The notes: a model not told the origin generated them from the sequence alone. 64,000 bases of DNA from Closterium sp. NIES-65 (GCA_948144175.1 CANXME010000213.1:2023501-2087500); one strand, 5' to 3'. Counted from the first letter of the stretch, positions 1 through 12,299 are shown. Program-made: numbers and translations.

Positions 1-739
1 GATTGTGAATCTCGATTGGCCGTCTTGTTGATCTTCTTCTTGCCCTGCCAAGCCAACGCCTCCTCCCCACTTCCCCCGACCCCCCCACCTATGACTCAGG
101 CAAGCGGGCGGAGGAAGAGCGTGTGGCGAGAATCAAGTTCAAGAGCAAATAGGCAGGCTGACCAGTCGTCATTCAGTGAAATCCGGTTTTCGAGCATTGT
201 CAGCAGCAGCAGCACACCAAACGCTTCATACGATTGCAAGTCGGCTCCAGCACGACGCCACTATAACACTAACATCTTTCCCGCGCCGCGGGCTATAGAT
301 TGTAAGCCTAAACCTCATTGCGGACGTCACGCGTTGCGAACAAGCACGTCATCACTCCTAAGCTCGCTGGAAATTTGTCGGAAACACTACGACTAGGTTC
401 CAGCTGACAAGAATTAGCTGGTGAATCTTGCACTGCTACTACCAGTTCTGACGAACCGACTCTCGGTCCTCTACAACTGGTGGCGTAGCTAGCACTACTA
501 ATACTTTTGTACTAAGGTCGCTAGAATAGCGGATCCCAGAATCTCCAACTGGTACCGCCGCGGCAGCTAGTGCCTTCAGCTATCTGTTGTACTGAGGCAA
601 CGGAGGAGCATTCATCACGAGCCATCACGAGCCATCACGAGCCATAGCCATCTCGTCCCATCACGACCCATCACGACCGGTCACGAGCCCCGTAACAAGC
701 AGCGGCGCTTCCTGCTAAACCACAGCGTGCTGACGGATC
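1..739. other. Upstream region of the bZIP gene, no gene recognised
   Basis: No convincing coding exon is seen. A short open frame at 16-396 has no recognisable protein features and looks like chance. The stretch probably holds promoter and 5' leader of the bZIP gene that begins at 740 or 920. A short tandem repeat lies at 608-690. An additional upstream exon cannot be excluded without transcript data. Confidence 0.4.
608..690. repeat. Short tandem repeat, about 11-bp unit
   Basis: The unit CATCACGAGCC occurs three times in a row and is followed by degenerate copies (CATCACGACCC and similar) up to about 690. It sits just upstream of the presumed bZIP start. Whether it is transcribed or regulatory is unknown. 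Confidence 0.7.
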
Positions 740-975
740 ATGTGCCTGAGACCCGCGATATCTGCAACAGTCGGAACAAGCGGCGGCGCCGTCGCGGCGG
801 CGATTGACGCAGCACCGGGGCCGGCTGAGTGGGGCTCGTGGGGCGGACTCCAAGGAGGAACTGCGCAACCTACGCGAGGTGTCGGAGCGTTTCCGGCGGA
901 AGGACGCGGCTCAGCGGCGATGGCGGGGGCTGGTGCGACCGTCACGGACCTCCTGCTCAGTCGACAGCAGCAACG

Positions 976-1006
<31 letters not shown>

Positions 1007-3048
1007 GACGCATGGGCGGACTACCGGCAACAGTGGGAGCGGCAGCGCGAATCTCAGGGTCCTACGACTTTCATGTATGTCCACTCCCTGTCCCCCCTCC
1101 GATGTAGAAGTATTTTCTATCAGAATGGGTCCCTTCTCTTGTTTCTGCCCCCCTCTTTCATTTCGTCCGTTTCGTCCTTCCATTCGCAACACCTGTACTG
1201 ACCGTGGCTCACTCTCCTCTCCAGTTGGACCGGCGACGGGTATGCCATAGGGACTGGCAATCGAGGGCAGCAGCCTTTCGCCGACCTTCCGCCGCAGCCA
1301 CAGGCGCAGGCGCCGGCGGCTCCCCCGCAGCAGCAGGGGGAGCCTTCTTGGCCGCAGATGCCCGCTGCCGGCGGGCCAGGCGGAGGAGGCGCGGCGGCGG
1401 CGCCCAGTTCCGCGAGAGACAGTGATGCGCGCAGAGGCGCGCCGTCGCACCTGCTGGCCCTGCTCTCCAACGCCGTGCAGAGGCAGCAGAAGCAGCAGAA
1501 CCCGCAGCAGCATCCGCAACAGCGCCAGCCGCAGCCGCAGCCGCAGCGGGCAGCGAACCACACGGAAATGATGGCGCCCGTCCTGCCGCAGCAGCAGCCA
1601 CCACCAGCGCCACAAGACGCATTGCAAGGCACGACGCCATGGGTCGCCTCCGCCTCGCACTTCCATCCCACCACGGCAGCACCAGCAGTAGCAACGGAGC
1701 CGCTCCTGCCTTCCTGGCAGCCCCTTCCGTCCCAGCAGCCCCTGCAGCCTCTGCAGCAAATGGGACTGACTCTTCCCACTGTCACTCCTTACGCCGCTCC
1801 TCCGCTCGTGTCCCCGAGTTCTGTGGTGACCACAACGGGGGTTCCTGGCCACGCTGGCTTATCCATGGGAGCTGTGTACCCTGGAATGGCGGGGCATGGA
1901 GCTGTGGATGAGAAGAAAGTCAAAAGGTGCGACCATCGGATTGCTCAAGGGCATCATTTGCATGTCAGGGCCTCGCATCTCGCTCAAGAAGGTTCTAAGC
2001 TCCTCTATCAAACTCGTTGCCTCGTGTTGCCACGTGTGGCCTTCCCTCCATGTGCCGCTGCCTTGTTTCCTCTTCACATAACCCTTTTACCTCCTTTCTT
2101 GCACGCTCAAAAGTCAACTGCTCCACTCCTTCCTTTTGACCTCTGGTAACCAATCTCTCCAACTTCTGCTCGTCGCTCTGTTTTCCTGTTGCCCCGTGTA
2201 GAATGATGTCCAACCGAGCATCGGCCAAGAGGTCGCGCAAGCGGCGGCAGGAGCGGCTGGAGGAGCTGGAGGTGCTGTCGGCGTCGCTGCACGTGGACAA
2301 CGCGAGTGCGCAGCGGCGGCTGAACGAGGCGCAGGACACCATTCGGCGCCTGCAGCGCTGCCAGCAGGCGCTGCAGCGCAGCGTTGCCGAGGCGCACGCA
2401 CAACTGACAGCTGCCACCGCTGCCGCCACTGCTGCGGCTGCAACTGCTGCTGAAGATGACGATGGTGATGACGATGATGATGATGAGGAGGAGGAGGAGG
2501 AGGAGGAGGAGGGGGATGCTCCCTCTTCTGCTGCTACTCCTTCTGCTGCTGCTGTTGCTTCTGGTGGTGGTGGTCAGCAGAGTGAGGGCGCTGGTGAGAT
2601 GCTCGCCCCCCTCCACCCGCTGAAGGAGGAGAGGCTGCCGCTGCGCACGCCACTGGACCTTGCGGGGAGATTGCGGGGAGGAATGGTGGGAGGCTGGGGT
2701 GGAAAAAGTGGGGCTGCAGGAGTGGATGCGGAGGAGGAGCAGAACGAGCAGGAGGAAGAGGAGGAAGTGGAGGAGGAAGAAGGGGGTGATGAGGACTGTG
2801 GGGATGGGAGTGAGGAGGTTGAGGAGGAGCTGGAAGAGGGTGCAGTGGGCGGGGAAAGTGCCGAGGCCGAAACGGGAGTGTTGAGTGGATTGGAAGGGGG
2901 AATAGGATGTGAGGTGGCAGCGCCAGCCATAGCAGTCGACTTTGACTCACTACTGGGCTCTGGACAAGGCATCGTGAATCCAAATACTAATGCTTCTGCC
3001 TCCTCCTGGATGAACAGCTTCGGCCACAGCATGGGGAGGGTGGGATGA
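740..3048 (+). CDS. Plant-type bZIP transcription factor, 3 exons
   Basis: Model: exons 740-1074, 1225-1926 and 2202-3048, with GT-AG introns of 150 and 275 nt, giving 627 residues. The second intron splits an Arg codon inside the basic region. Once spliced, the protein reads EKKVKR-MMSNRASAKRSR, the plant bZIP N-x7-R signature (N350, R358). A leucine zipper follows in register (L368, L375, A382, A389, L396, L403). Before it lie Gln/Pro-rich and Gly/Ala-rich stretches, including a polyglutamine run near residue 80. After it comes an acidic run of about 20 Asp/Glu (residues about 431-452) and further acidic stretches, typical of activation domains. It should be a nuclear DNA-binding protein that dimerises on ACGT-core sites. 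Start choice is uncertain: ATG 740 is the first after an in-frame stop at 731, but ATG 920 has the better context (purine at -3, G at +4). Subgroup and targets are not known. An old retrotransposon begins 206 bp after the stop codon. Confidence 0.8.
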
Positions 3049-3253
3049 TTTGATACACGCATTTGCGCATTCTCCGTTTTATCGAATGTACAGGAGCTGC
3101 ACTTGACACGCAAGTGCGAGATTCAGATGTCTCGAGCAGGATACTCCCGTGGGTAATCTGTTTTACTGCTGTAATATTTCGTATAGTCTGATGTAGGACT
3201 TAATATTTTCTCTTGACTAGGCTGGTAATGTAGTGAATACTTTATTTCATTTC
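3049..3253 (+). other. 3' flank and likely 3' UTR of the bZIP gene
   Basis: AT-richer than the gene, with no open frame. It ends at ATTTC (3249-3253), the left copy of the target duplication of the gypsy element that follows. The gene's poly(A) site may lie here. No AATAAA hexamer is obvious. Confidence 0.5.
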
Positions 3254-3581
3254 TGTTACGGGTGCAATGAATCGAAGTAGCGAGAATTGCACTAAGGTGT
3301 CAAACGAGTACAAGATGTGAGCAAAGGCATGAGCGAACATTTATACGCGAAACATGCAAACGGTAACGCGGTGCGTGCGAGCTAGCTAGTGCTATGCTGG
3401 CAGCGAGGCTCGGGCTAGTCCCGAAGCGTAGGCCAATACGGTCGGGCCAGCAGTGCGAGGTTTGGCAAAACAGTGCGCGCGAAGTTGGCGAAGTCCCGTT
3501 AGCAGTAACGGGCAAACAACGGCTGTTGCCTGTACGCGATGTAGTCGGGCTCCGTAAGGAATGCCGAGAAAATTCCTTACA
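3254..3581 (-). repeat. 3' LTR of gypsy element E0
   Basis: 328 bp, begins TGTTACGG and ends CTTACA on the plus strand (TG...CA). It matches 26042-26368 over its full length with scattered substitutions. The adjoining bases 3582-3610 are, on the minus strand, a purine-rich tract with nine G in a row, the expected polypurine tract for plus-strand priming. Confidence 0.9.
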
Positions 3582-4345
3582 CTACCCCCCCCCTCAAGAA
3601 GCCCCCTCCGCTACGCGAGTGCATGTATATCGTGTGAAAGATTGAAGAGAGAAAGAGGGCTGCACTGCTGGCACAGCTGGCTACGACTGGGCTACCGGAC
3701 GAAGTCCCCGGAATACAGGTGCTGCTGGCGACACGACGGCAACCTCCATTCAGCTTCCCCAAACGATCGCACTCCCCCTGACACACACCCGCTGCTACAC
3801 CCCTAGCTCCACTCTCACCCCACCCCCTAGCACCACTCCGTCGAATCCCACACACCCACCCCCCTCAGCGGTAGCTGCAGCAGTGGGAGACAGAGGAGGA
3901 GGAGGAGCAGGGGAGACTACACACCCGCCACCCCCCAGGTCGCCGCGGCCCCCGAAGGAGCCGCGACGGGCGACGGGAAAAGGGGGGGGGGGGGGGGGGG
4001 GGTGCCGTAGGTAGGGCGACGGAGCCGGGCCGTAGGTAGGGCGACGGGACGACGGGGCCGCAGGTAGGACGGCGGGGCCGGGGCCAGGGCCGCAGGTAGG
4101 GTCGCCCGAGCCGCGCGCAGGCGGCCCGAGCCGCGCGCGGGCCTGGCGCCGCCCGTACAGGTCGCGCGTAGGCCTGGCGCGGCCCGTACGGGCCGCGGAC
4201 GGGTCTGGTGCGGCCCGTACGTGCCACGCGCAGGCTGTACGGGCCGCGCGCAGGCCACGACGGGCGACGGGGGGCGACGCGGAGGTCCCCGTCGCCCGTC
4301 GCAGCGCCTCCCAGGAGCGGCGCCCGGCGTGACGGGGCAGTAACC

Positions 4346-4481
4346 CGCCGCACGCCTCGGGGCGCACGGCGGGAAGAGAACCGCCGCGCGCCTCGGGGCG
4401 CACGGCGGGCAGAAAACCGCCGCGCTCCTCGGGGCGCACGGCGGAATGAAAAACTGCCGCACGCCACGGGGCGTGCGGCAC
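4346..4481 (-). repeat. Four tandem copies of a GC hairpin unit in E4
   Basis: Units of about 37 bp share the core GCCTCGGGGCGCACGGCGG (plus strand) with small changes, and the fourth is the most diverged. The same array in the opposite orientation occurs in E2 (15316-15460). Each unit can fold through complementary GCGCC/GGCGC arms. Confidence 0.8.
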
Positions 4482-4584
4482 AAAGAGTAGTGATAGCAGT
4501 AGCAGTAGGAGTTGCAGCGGAAGCAACGAGGTGGTAAGTCCACCCACAGGATCGATCCAAAGGGATCGACCTGCTCTGATAGCA

Positions 4585-4713
4585 TGTGAAAGTTTAGAAG
4601 AAAGAAGAGGGCTGCACTAGCAAGAATGGGGATACAAATAGGAAACCCTAGAAGGGTTGTACTCGCTATAGAGCACCCCACTACAGGCTAGAGCATAAGA
4701 TAACATTTTGACA
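4585..4713 (-). repeat. 5' LTR of non-autonomous element E4
   Basis: 129 bp, TG...CA, starting TGTGAAAG and ending TTGACA on the plus strand. The right flank is TATCG, matching the left flank of the element. It shares with the other short LTRs of the window the central block around CTATAGTGGGGT (minus strand). Confidence 0.85.
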
Positions 4714-4718
4714 TATCG

Positions 4719-5951
4719 CAAAATCCTCGGCTCCTCAGGTACACTTGTAGAGCAGGGTGGTTTTCAATGTTGGCCAGGGGCACCCAGCTATCTTCAGTTG
4801 GCGTGCGGTCCTTCCAGCGAACGAGGAATTCAATCCTCCTAATTCCCGTGGGGTGGCGAATCCGATGACTCTAATTTTTTTCAGGTTCGATGATCGGCTC
4901 TGATGCAGGGCGAGTCATGGATGGCGGGCGGTGGCGAGGCAGTTGGCTTGTGGTTGGGATGTATGGGCGAAGCAAGCTGACGTGGAACGAAGGGCTGATG
5001 TACCAGTCGGTCGGTAACAGTAGGTGCGCGGTTACTGGCGTGATCATGTGGCTGATTTGGAATGGGCCACAGTAGCGCGGTCGAAGTTTTGGTACGTCGC
5101 GCAGTCGCAGATTTTGCGTGTCGAGCAGTACGTAATCCCCTGACTGGTATTTGACTGGGCGGCGGTGGCGATCAGCGTTGCGCTTAGCGATGACGTTTGC
5201 TTTTTTAATTGCTTCTGCAGCTCTGGTGCGGGCAGCTTGCAGAATTTCGGCGAATTGATGTGCACGTGGTGTTCGGTTGTCCGGACTCGGCGTCATGGGC
5301 ACTGTAGGATTTTGCCCGTAGTTTAGGTAGAAGGGGGATTGCTGCGTCGTCGCTGACGTGGCGTTATTGTACGCAAAATCGATCAGCGGCAGCTGCTGCT
5401 CCCAAGTCGTGGGGTCGTCGCACGTGGCACGAATCAACTGCTCCATCGTCTAATTTGTCCGCTCCGTTTGACCGTCGGTCTCTGGGTGGTACGACGAACT
5501 GAATTGTAGCATGGTCCGGAATTGCTCCCAGAGGTTCTTCCAGAAGTTGCTGGTGAACTTCGTGTCCCTGTCGCTGATAATCACTGCTGGTATCCCGTGC
5601 AGGCGAACAACGGTTGCGATGAATAGGCGAGCGGTCTCCTCGGCTGAGATCGACTTTTTGCACGCAGCGAAGTGTGCCATCTTCGTCAACCGGTCAACGA
5701 CGACCATCACCGCGTCGTTACCCCCAGGGTTCGAAGGTAACCCTATGACGAAGTCCATGGTAACCTGCTTCCAGGCGCGCTCGGGCAGTGGTATCGGCTG
5801 CAATTGACCCGCCTTCCGCTTCCTCGAGCTCTTCATCACCTGACACGTGGGGCACGAGCCCACGTGCTGCTGCACGTCGCTCAACAGCTCCGGCCAGTAG
5901 TAATACGGCTGCAGTTGCTGTCGCGTTTTTTCTACCCCAAAATGTCCCGAG
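4719..5951 (-). pseudogene. E0 integrase and chromodomain segment (broken)
   Basis: Read on the minus strand this is the 3' part of gypsy pol. It starts at the E1 insertion point with an HFGVEKT-type zinc-finger start, then CPTC, then the DDE core: D in MDFVIGLP, D in ISDRDTKF, and E in the HPETDGQTE block. An in-frame TAG follows QTERTN (about 5447-5449). The next stretch has the GPF/Y-like element (RYCGPFQI). A second in-frame TAG follows EPEKN (about 4871-4873), and beyond it lies a chromodomain-like stretch (IEFLVRWKDRTPTEDSW, about 4750-4830). The C-terminal end of the frame is split by E4. It would have encoded strand transfer plus chromatin targeting, but it is dead as it stands. Confidence 0.85.
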
Positions 5952-6082
5952 TGTGAGAATGAGAACGAGAATGAATGAACTATGAATGAAGTGGGTACAA
6001 GTACTAACCCTAATTGGGTTGTACCCCCTATGGGATACCCCACTATAGCCTACACAAAAGCATAAGCTATAATGATCTGACA
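5952..6082 (-). repeat. 3' LTR of E1
   Basis: 131 bp, TG...CA, same sequence as 13442-13572. The adjoining interior bases 6083-6110 carry the hairpin-embedded polypurine tract (minus strand TATGGGGGTG just before the LTR). Confidence 0.9.
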
Positions 6083-6300
6083 CACCCCCATAGGCAAAGT
6101 GGGGGAGAACAAGGGGTCACAAGACCAGTCAAGCAAAGCAAAGCAAAGCAAGCTCAGGGTGGATCACAACGTCACCACACAGTCTGAGCACAAGGTCAAG
6201 GCCACAAGGCCAGTTCACAAGCAGGAGGAGACACATATATATATATAAGTCTAAACAAGCAAGAGCAGGTATATATATATATGCAAGAGTACAAGCAAGG

Positions 6301-9300
6301 TCAAGAGGTGAGCAAGTGAGGCAAGACTGGGACAAGTCCCAGCTGAGTGCAGAAACGCTGATGATCACAAGGCGGAAGTGCCTTGGTGAAAACATCAGCA
6401 GTGTTGGCCTCAGAGGCCACGTACGCAAGTCGCAACTGACCACGCTGCTGCAGCTCACGAGCAAGAAAGTAGCGGAGAGCAATGTGCTTCGTTCTGTGCT
6501 CCAGGCGCTGCTCTCGACACAAGGCCAGCATGGCCTTGTTGTCTACGTACAGCACTGGAGGAGAACGAGGCGGCTCTCCAAGGTCAGTCAGCAGGTAGGT
6601 GAGCCAGTGAAGCTCCTGAGCAGCCATGGCCCCGGCGTAGATCTCAGCCTCACAACTGGAGCCGAGAACCGAAGACGAGCGAGTAGCCCGCCACGAAACA
6701 GAGCCGGAACCAAGACTGAAGGTGTAACCCTGCGACGACCGCTGCGTAGCCTGGTCGTCAGCCCAAGAAGCGTCCGCGTGCCCAGTGAGGACCACTGGAC
6801 TCCGCCCTCCGAGCACTAGCCCCATGCCCGACGTACTGCACAAGTAGCGCAACACCCTCTTTGCTGCAGCCATGTGCTCTGGTCGGTGTCTCCCAGGAGC
6901 AACATAGCGTGTCAAGATGCTAAGAGGGTATGCAAGGTCAGGTCGTGTGCAGGTCATCAGGTACATGAGGCAGCCAAAAAGCTCTGGGTACGGGCCACTC
7001 GACTCTACGGACTCATCCGAAGGCAGAGCTGAGAGCGAGTGGCGAGTAGACAGAGGAGTGGCCTGAGGCGAGGAGTACGTGAAGCCGAAGCGCTGAAGGA
7101 CCTGCTGCACCATGTGTGACTGAGTCAAGGTAATGGTGCGGCGTGCTCTGTCCCGAGTGATCTGCAAGCCAAGGTAGCTGCGCAGTTCACCCAGGTCTGT
7201 GCACGTGTGTCTCTTCTGCAGCTCGGACTTCACGTAGACGAGTCCAGCAGAGTCTGCTGTGGCAAAGACCAAGTCGTCGACGTACACGAGGATGTAGAAC
7301 GGCGGCAGAGAAGTGTCGGTGCGCAGAAAAAACGACGGGTCAGCAGTAGAGGGAGCAAACCCAAGAGCCGCAAGCGTAGTCCTCAGTGTGTCGTGCCACT
7401 CACGCGGTGCCTGGCGGAAACCGTAGACTGGCCGTCGGAGGCTCCACTGGGTGCCAGGAAGGAAAGTCCCGGTGAAGCCAGGTGGGCGGCGCAGCCAGAT
7501 CTCCTTTTGCAGGTTGCCTTGCAGGAAAGCTGTGCTGAAGTGAAGAGAGTGAAGCTCGTAGTCGCGCTGAGCGGCTATGTGCAGCAGCACCCGAAGAGTG
7601 GTCATCTTCGGGGTGGGAGAGAAGGTCTGAAAGTAGTCAACTCCCTGCCGGTGACTGAAGCCACGAGCCACGTACCGCGCCTTGAAGACAGGTGGAGAGC
7701 CCGGCGGCCGCTTCACCCTGAAGATCCACATCCCACTGACGATGTTCGCCCCAGGAGGGGGGACAGCGTCAACGTAGGTGCCTGTGGACTTCCAGGAAGC
7801 CATCTCTGCATCCATAGCTGCCTGCCACTGAGAGGAGTAGGGACCCTCTACGGCCTCCGCGTAAGAGCGCGGAGTCGGGATGTCTAGTGCATCCGGGTCT
7901 CCCTCAGGGGCAAGCAGTACAGACGCGAGATGAGGTGAAGCAGTAGCCAGACACTGAAACTCCTCCTGTGTGTCCTCAAGGACGTCCATGCCAAGAGCAG
8001 ACTCACCCCCGACGGACGGAGGACAGACAGACGCAGACTCAGCAACAAGACTAGCAGCGTAGTCTAGACGACAGCGAGCAGCAAAGTCGACGAGCTCGGC
8101 AACAAGAGCAGACGCAGCAGTGGACTCAAAGGAAGGGTCTGTGACAACAGTAGCAAGGAGACGCGTGACAGTAGGACTGGTAGCACGAAGAGAGTCCGAC
8201 TCAGGGTCGGCAAGCGCAGGAAGAGAGGACTCAGGGGGAGAGGGCAAAGGGGCACGCAGAGGAGCAGTGGACGGACGCAGAGACATCCGGTGCGTGCCAG
8301 GGACAGGAAGAGGACGCTGACGCGAACTGCGACCACTAGTGCGAGCAGCACGAACAGGCCACACAGGACGAGACGCAGGCTCACGACGCTCAGCAAGACC
8401 TCGAGTAGGACCAGTGTAGGGAGAGGGAGAAGGCACTGGGGAGGTCGGCGGTAACTGTGACTGCGACTAGACAGGCGGTGGACCCTCTAAGAGAGGAGGA
8501 AGACCAAGAACCTGCTGCAGGAGCGGAACGAAGTACGGCCGAGGCCGCGCAGCGGCACCAGACACAGCAGTGACAGCACCAGCACCCTCAGCACCTCCGG
8601 CAGCACCAGCGCCAACAGCACGTCCAGCGGCAGGACCTCCAGCAGCACCCGCAGCACGACCACCACCAGGACGGACAGGAGTAGTCTCAGAACCAACACC
8701 CGCAGCAGCTCCAGCTCCAGGCGGACCCGTAGGCCCAGCAGCTCCGGGACCGGCGGCACCAGCACCCTCAGTGGCTGAAGAAGCGCCAGCTCCAGAAGTA
8801 AGCCTCCAGCGGCGAGCAAACCACTCACGCAGCTCCTGTGGAGAGAGTGGCTCCCGCCGAGACGAAACACCCGGAGAACCTTCAGGCCCAGTACCGCCAG
8901 ACGCCACAAGGGGAGGTCCAGTGGCCGCAGGCTCCACACCTCCAGGCTCAGCAGCTCTAGACGCAGCACCCCCAGGCTTAGCACCCCCAGGCTCAGCACC
9001 CACGCGCGCAGCACCCTCAGAGTCAGCACCCCCAGGCTCAGCACCCCCAGAGGCAGCACCCCCAGGCTCCGCACCCCCAGGCTCAGCACCCCCAGACTCA
9101 GCACCCCCAGGCTCAGCACCCCCAGGCGCAGCACCCCCAGCAGTACCTGAGTCGCAACAACCTCAACTGGCTCGACTGCATCGACCTGGGACACACCTGA
9201 AGGGGCAGGACCCTGAGGGGGAAGGGGGTCTACCGGGGGGGGACCTGGCACAAGGAAGTGCGGCGGCGGCGGGAGGGAAGGAGTGCGGTAGGGGAAGAGG

Positions 9301-12215
9301 CGGTAGAAGTAGACGGACTCGTCGAACGTGACGTCCTAGGAGGACAGAACACGACGAGAGGAGGGGTGGTAGAACTGCCACCCTGGGGCGTCAGGGGGGA
9401 AGCCTAGGAAGACACAGGGAGCAGCACGAGGGGACAGCTTGTCCGCAGACAGGTCGCGGACAAACGCCCGAGATCCCCAGACACGGAACGCAGACGCATC
9501 GCCGACCTTCCCCGTCCACAGTAGAGCTGGGGAGGTCTTCGGTCGGGAGACCCTAGGCTGAAGGTTGAGCTGATGCGCCGCGTACCGAACCGCAAACGGC
9601 CACAGAAAATGGGGGGCAGCCGCATGCATCATGGACGTACGAGCGACGTCCATGACCATGCCAATGCGGCGCTCAGCAATCCCATTTTGCTGTGGAGAGT
9701 CCGGAAGCGTGAAGGTCTAGCGGATGCCTCGTGCACGACAGTAGGCTCGCAGAAGGCCAGAGGAGAACTCTCCGCCTCGGTCACAGTGCAGACGCAGAAC
9801 AGGAAAGTCCGAGCCGAAGCTCCTCCTAAGCTGGAGACGAGCCGCGCGGATCCACTCGATCAACACCTCAGTGACATCACCCTTGCTGCGCAAGGGGAAG
9901 ACTGTGGTGTAACGCGAGTAGTCGTCAACCACCAGCAGGAAGTAGCGCTCGTGACCCTGTCCACGGACGCGGGCCGGGCCCCACACGTCCATGTGAAGCG
10001 TCTGCAGAGGAGCCTCTGTCGGGGGAAACTGGGAGGAGTGAGGGGCAGCTCGGAGCCGCCCCTCGACACAGGGGACACAGGAAGGTCCTGGCCCCGAAGG
10101 AAGGGGAGGGAGAGACCGGGGGAGACCAGAGACAAGGACACGGGAAGCCATGCCCCGAAGACGAGGTAAGGAGGGGTGGCCAAGACGGTGGTGCCACAAG
10201 AGAGTCTCGTGAGACAGGAGGCGACACGAGCAGGGGGCAGACTCAGGACCAGACCTGGACGCAGCAGCAAACACCTGACCCGACGCAGCTACCTGGCCAG
10301 ACGCAGGGACTGGAGGAGACGCAATGGTCAGGGTGTAGAGACTCAACCCGGGCCGACGCGAAAACGTAGCCAGGTGTCGGCCTGTGCGGGCGTCCGAGCA
10401 GTGGGTCCCTCGCTGACTCGCAGGAGTAAACTGGTGAACCCCCGCATCCTGCAGGTCAGCACCACTCACCAAGTTCGTCGAGAACGAGGGGAGGTACAGA
10501 CCCGACAGGGCGCCCGAGGGGGCAGCCGATCACGGGAGGACAGTGGAGAAGTGAGCGAGGAAAGGACCCCCAGAGGGGTTAGCCAGGGAGACTGCAACCG
10601 GCCGACCAAGCGGCGTGAGTGTGGTGCGGTCTCGAAAGAAGGAGCGAGAAGCCCCTGAGTCAAGTGTGAAGGTGAGGGAGGCCGAAGCCGACGCAGTACC
10701 TGAGAGCGCAGCCTCACTAGTACCTGAGAGCGCAGCCTCACGAGCACCTAAGAGCGCAGTCGCACTGGCACCTAGAGCAGTAGCCTCACAAGCACCTAGC
10801 GCAGCAGTACCAATGCCCGGGTCGGGCGGGAAACACCGGTAATAGTCACCCTCATCACTAATAGTCACAGCATACATGGCAGCAAGGATAGCATCAAAGT
10901 CAAGATCAAAGATAGCCACGCCAGCCCTAGATAGCTCTCCCCAGCGGGGGATCTCCGTGGCCTCCGGAAACTGCTGGCGCCAAGCGTCCGTCAGGCGGCC
11001 AAAACAGCGCTGGGTGGGGTGGGCACCCCCACACTGCTCACCCGCGCGGTCGCCGGTGCGAAGGACGTAGGCGCAGGGACCAAGTCCCCCACCACGCTGA
11101 CGCTGCGTGTACCACTCACGGAGCTGCTGAGGGGTAGGGAGGTCGCGAGAACGCTGCTGCTGCTGCTGTTGCTGCTGGCGCTGACCACCCCCAGTGTCAC
11201 TCCGCTGTGAAGTGCCACTCCGACCACCTCCACCACCTCCTCCTCCTCCTCCTCCACCTCCGCCACCGCCGCCACCCCCGCCGGTACCGCCGCCGCCGAC
11301 GCCGCCTCCGCCACCACTGCTGCCACTAGCACCCCCACCCCCGCCACCTCCTCCACCACCACCCCCACTCCCTCCGCCGCCTCCACCTCCACCGCCACCA
11401 CCCCCGCTAGCCCCACCCGCTCCCTTGCCCCCCTTGCCCTTGCCAGGGCGACGTCTCCGCTAGGGGCAGACGCCGCACCGACCGACTCAAGACCAACGAG
11501 GTCGGCCGCAGCGGTAGAGGCGACAGAGGGCAAGAGAGGGGAAGGAGAACACCCCTCAAAGATGGGGTTCCGGGGGTCACCTCGAGAGGCTCCTACAGCG
11601 ACGATGCTCTTCTCCGCCGCTAGGAGGGCCTTCTCTAGGCTGTCGACTGTGAGAGTGGTGGGACAGACCGCGAGGAAGTGGTCCCGGACTACACGAAGGG
11701 AGTCGGGAAGGCGGGTGACTAGAAAGTAGAGAGTGATGTACATGGGGGGGGGGTTCTTGGCGCATAGTCAGCACGAAGCGCAGCGCGGTAGCGGGTGTCA
11801 CTAGTGCGGAGATGCGTAATGAGATCAGCGACTGTGGGAAAGGCGGCAAGGTCAGGGAAGAGGTAGGGTAGCATGAGGCGGCTCAGTGCAGCAGTGGCAG
11901 GGGAGGAGTAGCGCGCAACTACAGCGTCGTACAAGGTCTGAGCACTCTTGTACTGACTAAAGTGCGCACGCTCAGAGGTAGGGAGGTGGCGACGCACAGC
12001 AAGACGTGCAGCAGCATCGCGTGTAGCCCACTGGGAGCGAACAGTAGGGTCAGCATCAGCAGCAGGGGCAGGGGAAGGGCCAGAGGTAAGGTCAAAGAGA
12101 GAGAGGGGCCGTCTGCCCTATCGCACTGTAAGAACAGCTGGAGGTCATCTACCCAGACCTCAAAGTCAATGGCCCGACCCTCAGCGTCAAAAGCGAGGAC
12201 ACTTGGGGTAGCCAT
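6301..12215 (-). pseudogene. E1 Gag-Pol polyprotein, frameshifted, with RT-RNase H still open
   Basis: The start ATG is at 12213-12215 (MATPSVLAF, as in E3 and E8). Compared with intact E3, the frame shifts soon after residue 30, again near 11760 and near 11600 (before the Gly-rich tract), and again around 10530. An in-frame TAG at about 9336-9338 replaces the Gln codon of the SSQDVTF motif. Recognisable parts in order: Gag, expanded zinc knuckle near 11000-11070, protease DSGAS, integrase HHRLGH...CVPC and D/D/E blocks, a repetitive Gly/Ala/Glu/Pro linker (8500-9200), then RT with YVDD and RNase H in one open frame 8436-6301. Some single-base shifts could be assembly errors. The copy may have been mobilised in trans by an E3-like partner. 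Confidence 0.88.
8930..9145 (-). repeat. 15-bp minisatellite encoding GGAEP-like repeats in E1
   Basis: The plus-strand unit CCCAGGCTCAGCACC is repeated many times with small changes. It codes on the minus strand for repeated Gly-Gly-Ala-Glu-Pro-type pentapeptides between integrase and RT. Equivalent arrays occur in E3, E8 and E10. Confidence 0.85.
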
Positions 12216-12299
12216 GACGACAGACGCCTAGCAGTGCAGGCAGTAGGGTGAGGGCAGCGCAGTGAAAAAGAAGGCTCTGTGCTCACCAAGCTGGGTAGA

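Larger units (their letters stand above)
3633..4713 (-). mobile_element. E4: non-autonomous LTR element with deleted 3' LTR
   Basis: The element sits in the last codons of the E0 pol frame and is flanked by TATCG (3628-3632 and 4714-4718). Its 5' LTR is 4585-4713 (129 bp) and closely resembles the E2 LTR. Next to it, on the minus strand, is a primer-binding site TGCTATCAGAGCAGG. The other end keeps only about 36 bp of LTR (3633-3668). There the sequence jumps straight into interior matching 23455-23515 of E2, so a deletion removed most of the 3' LTR and the end of the interior. No gag or pol is present. The interior holds four GC-rich hairpin repeats (4346-4481) and a C/G-rich arm. It must have been mobilised by another element's proteins. 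Confidence 0.85.

Noticed and set aside
16-396. A 126-codon frame at the window start
   Set aside because: No domain, biased composition or splice support. Length is within chance for this GC content.
8570-9331. Pro/Ala/Ser-rich open frame that could suggest a cell-wall protein
   Set aside because: It is the plus-strand reading of the E1 pentapeptide minisatellite. The coding strand is minus.
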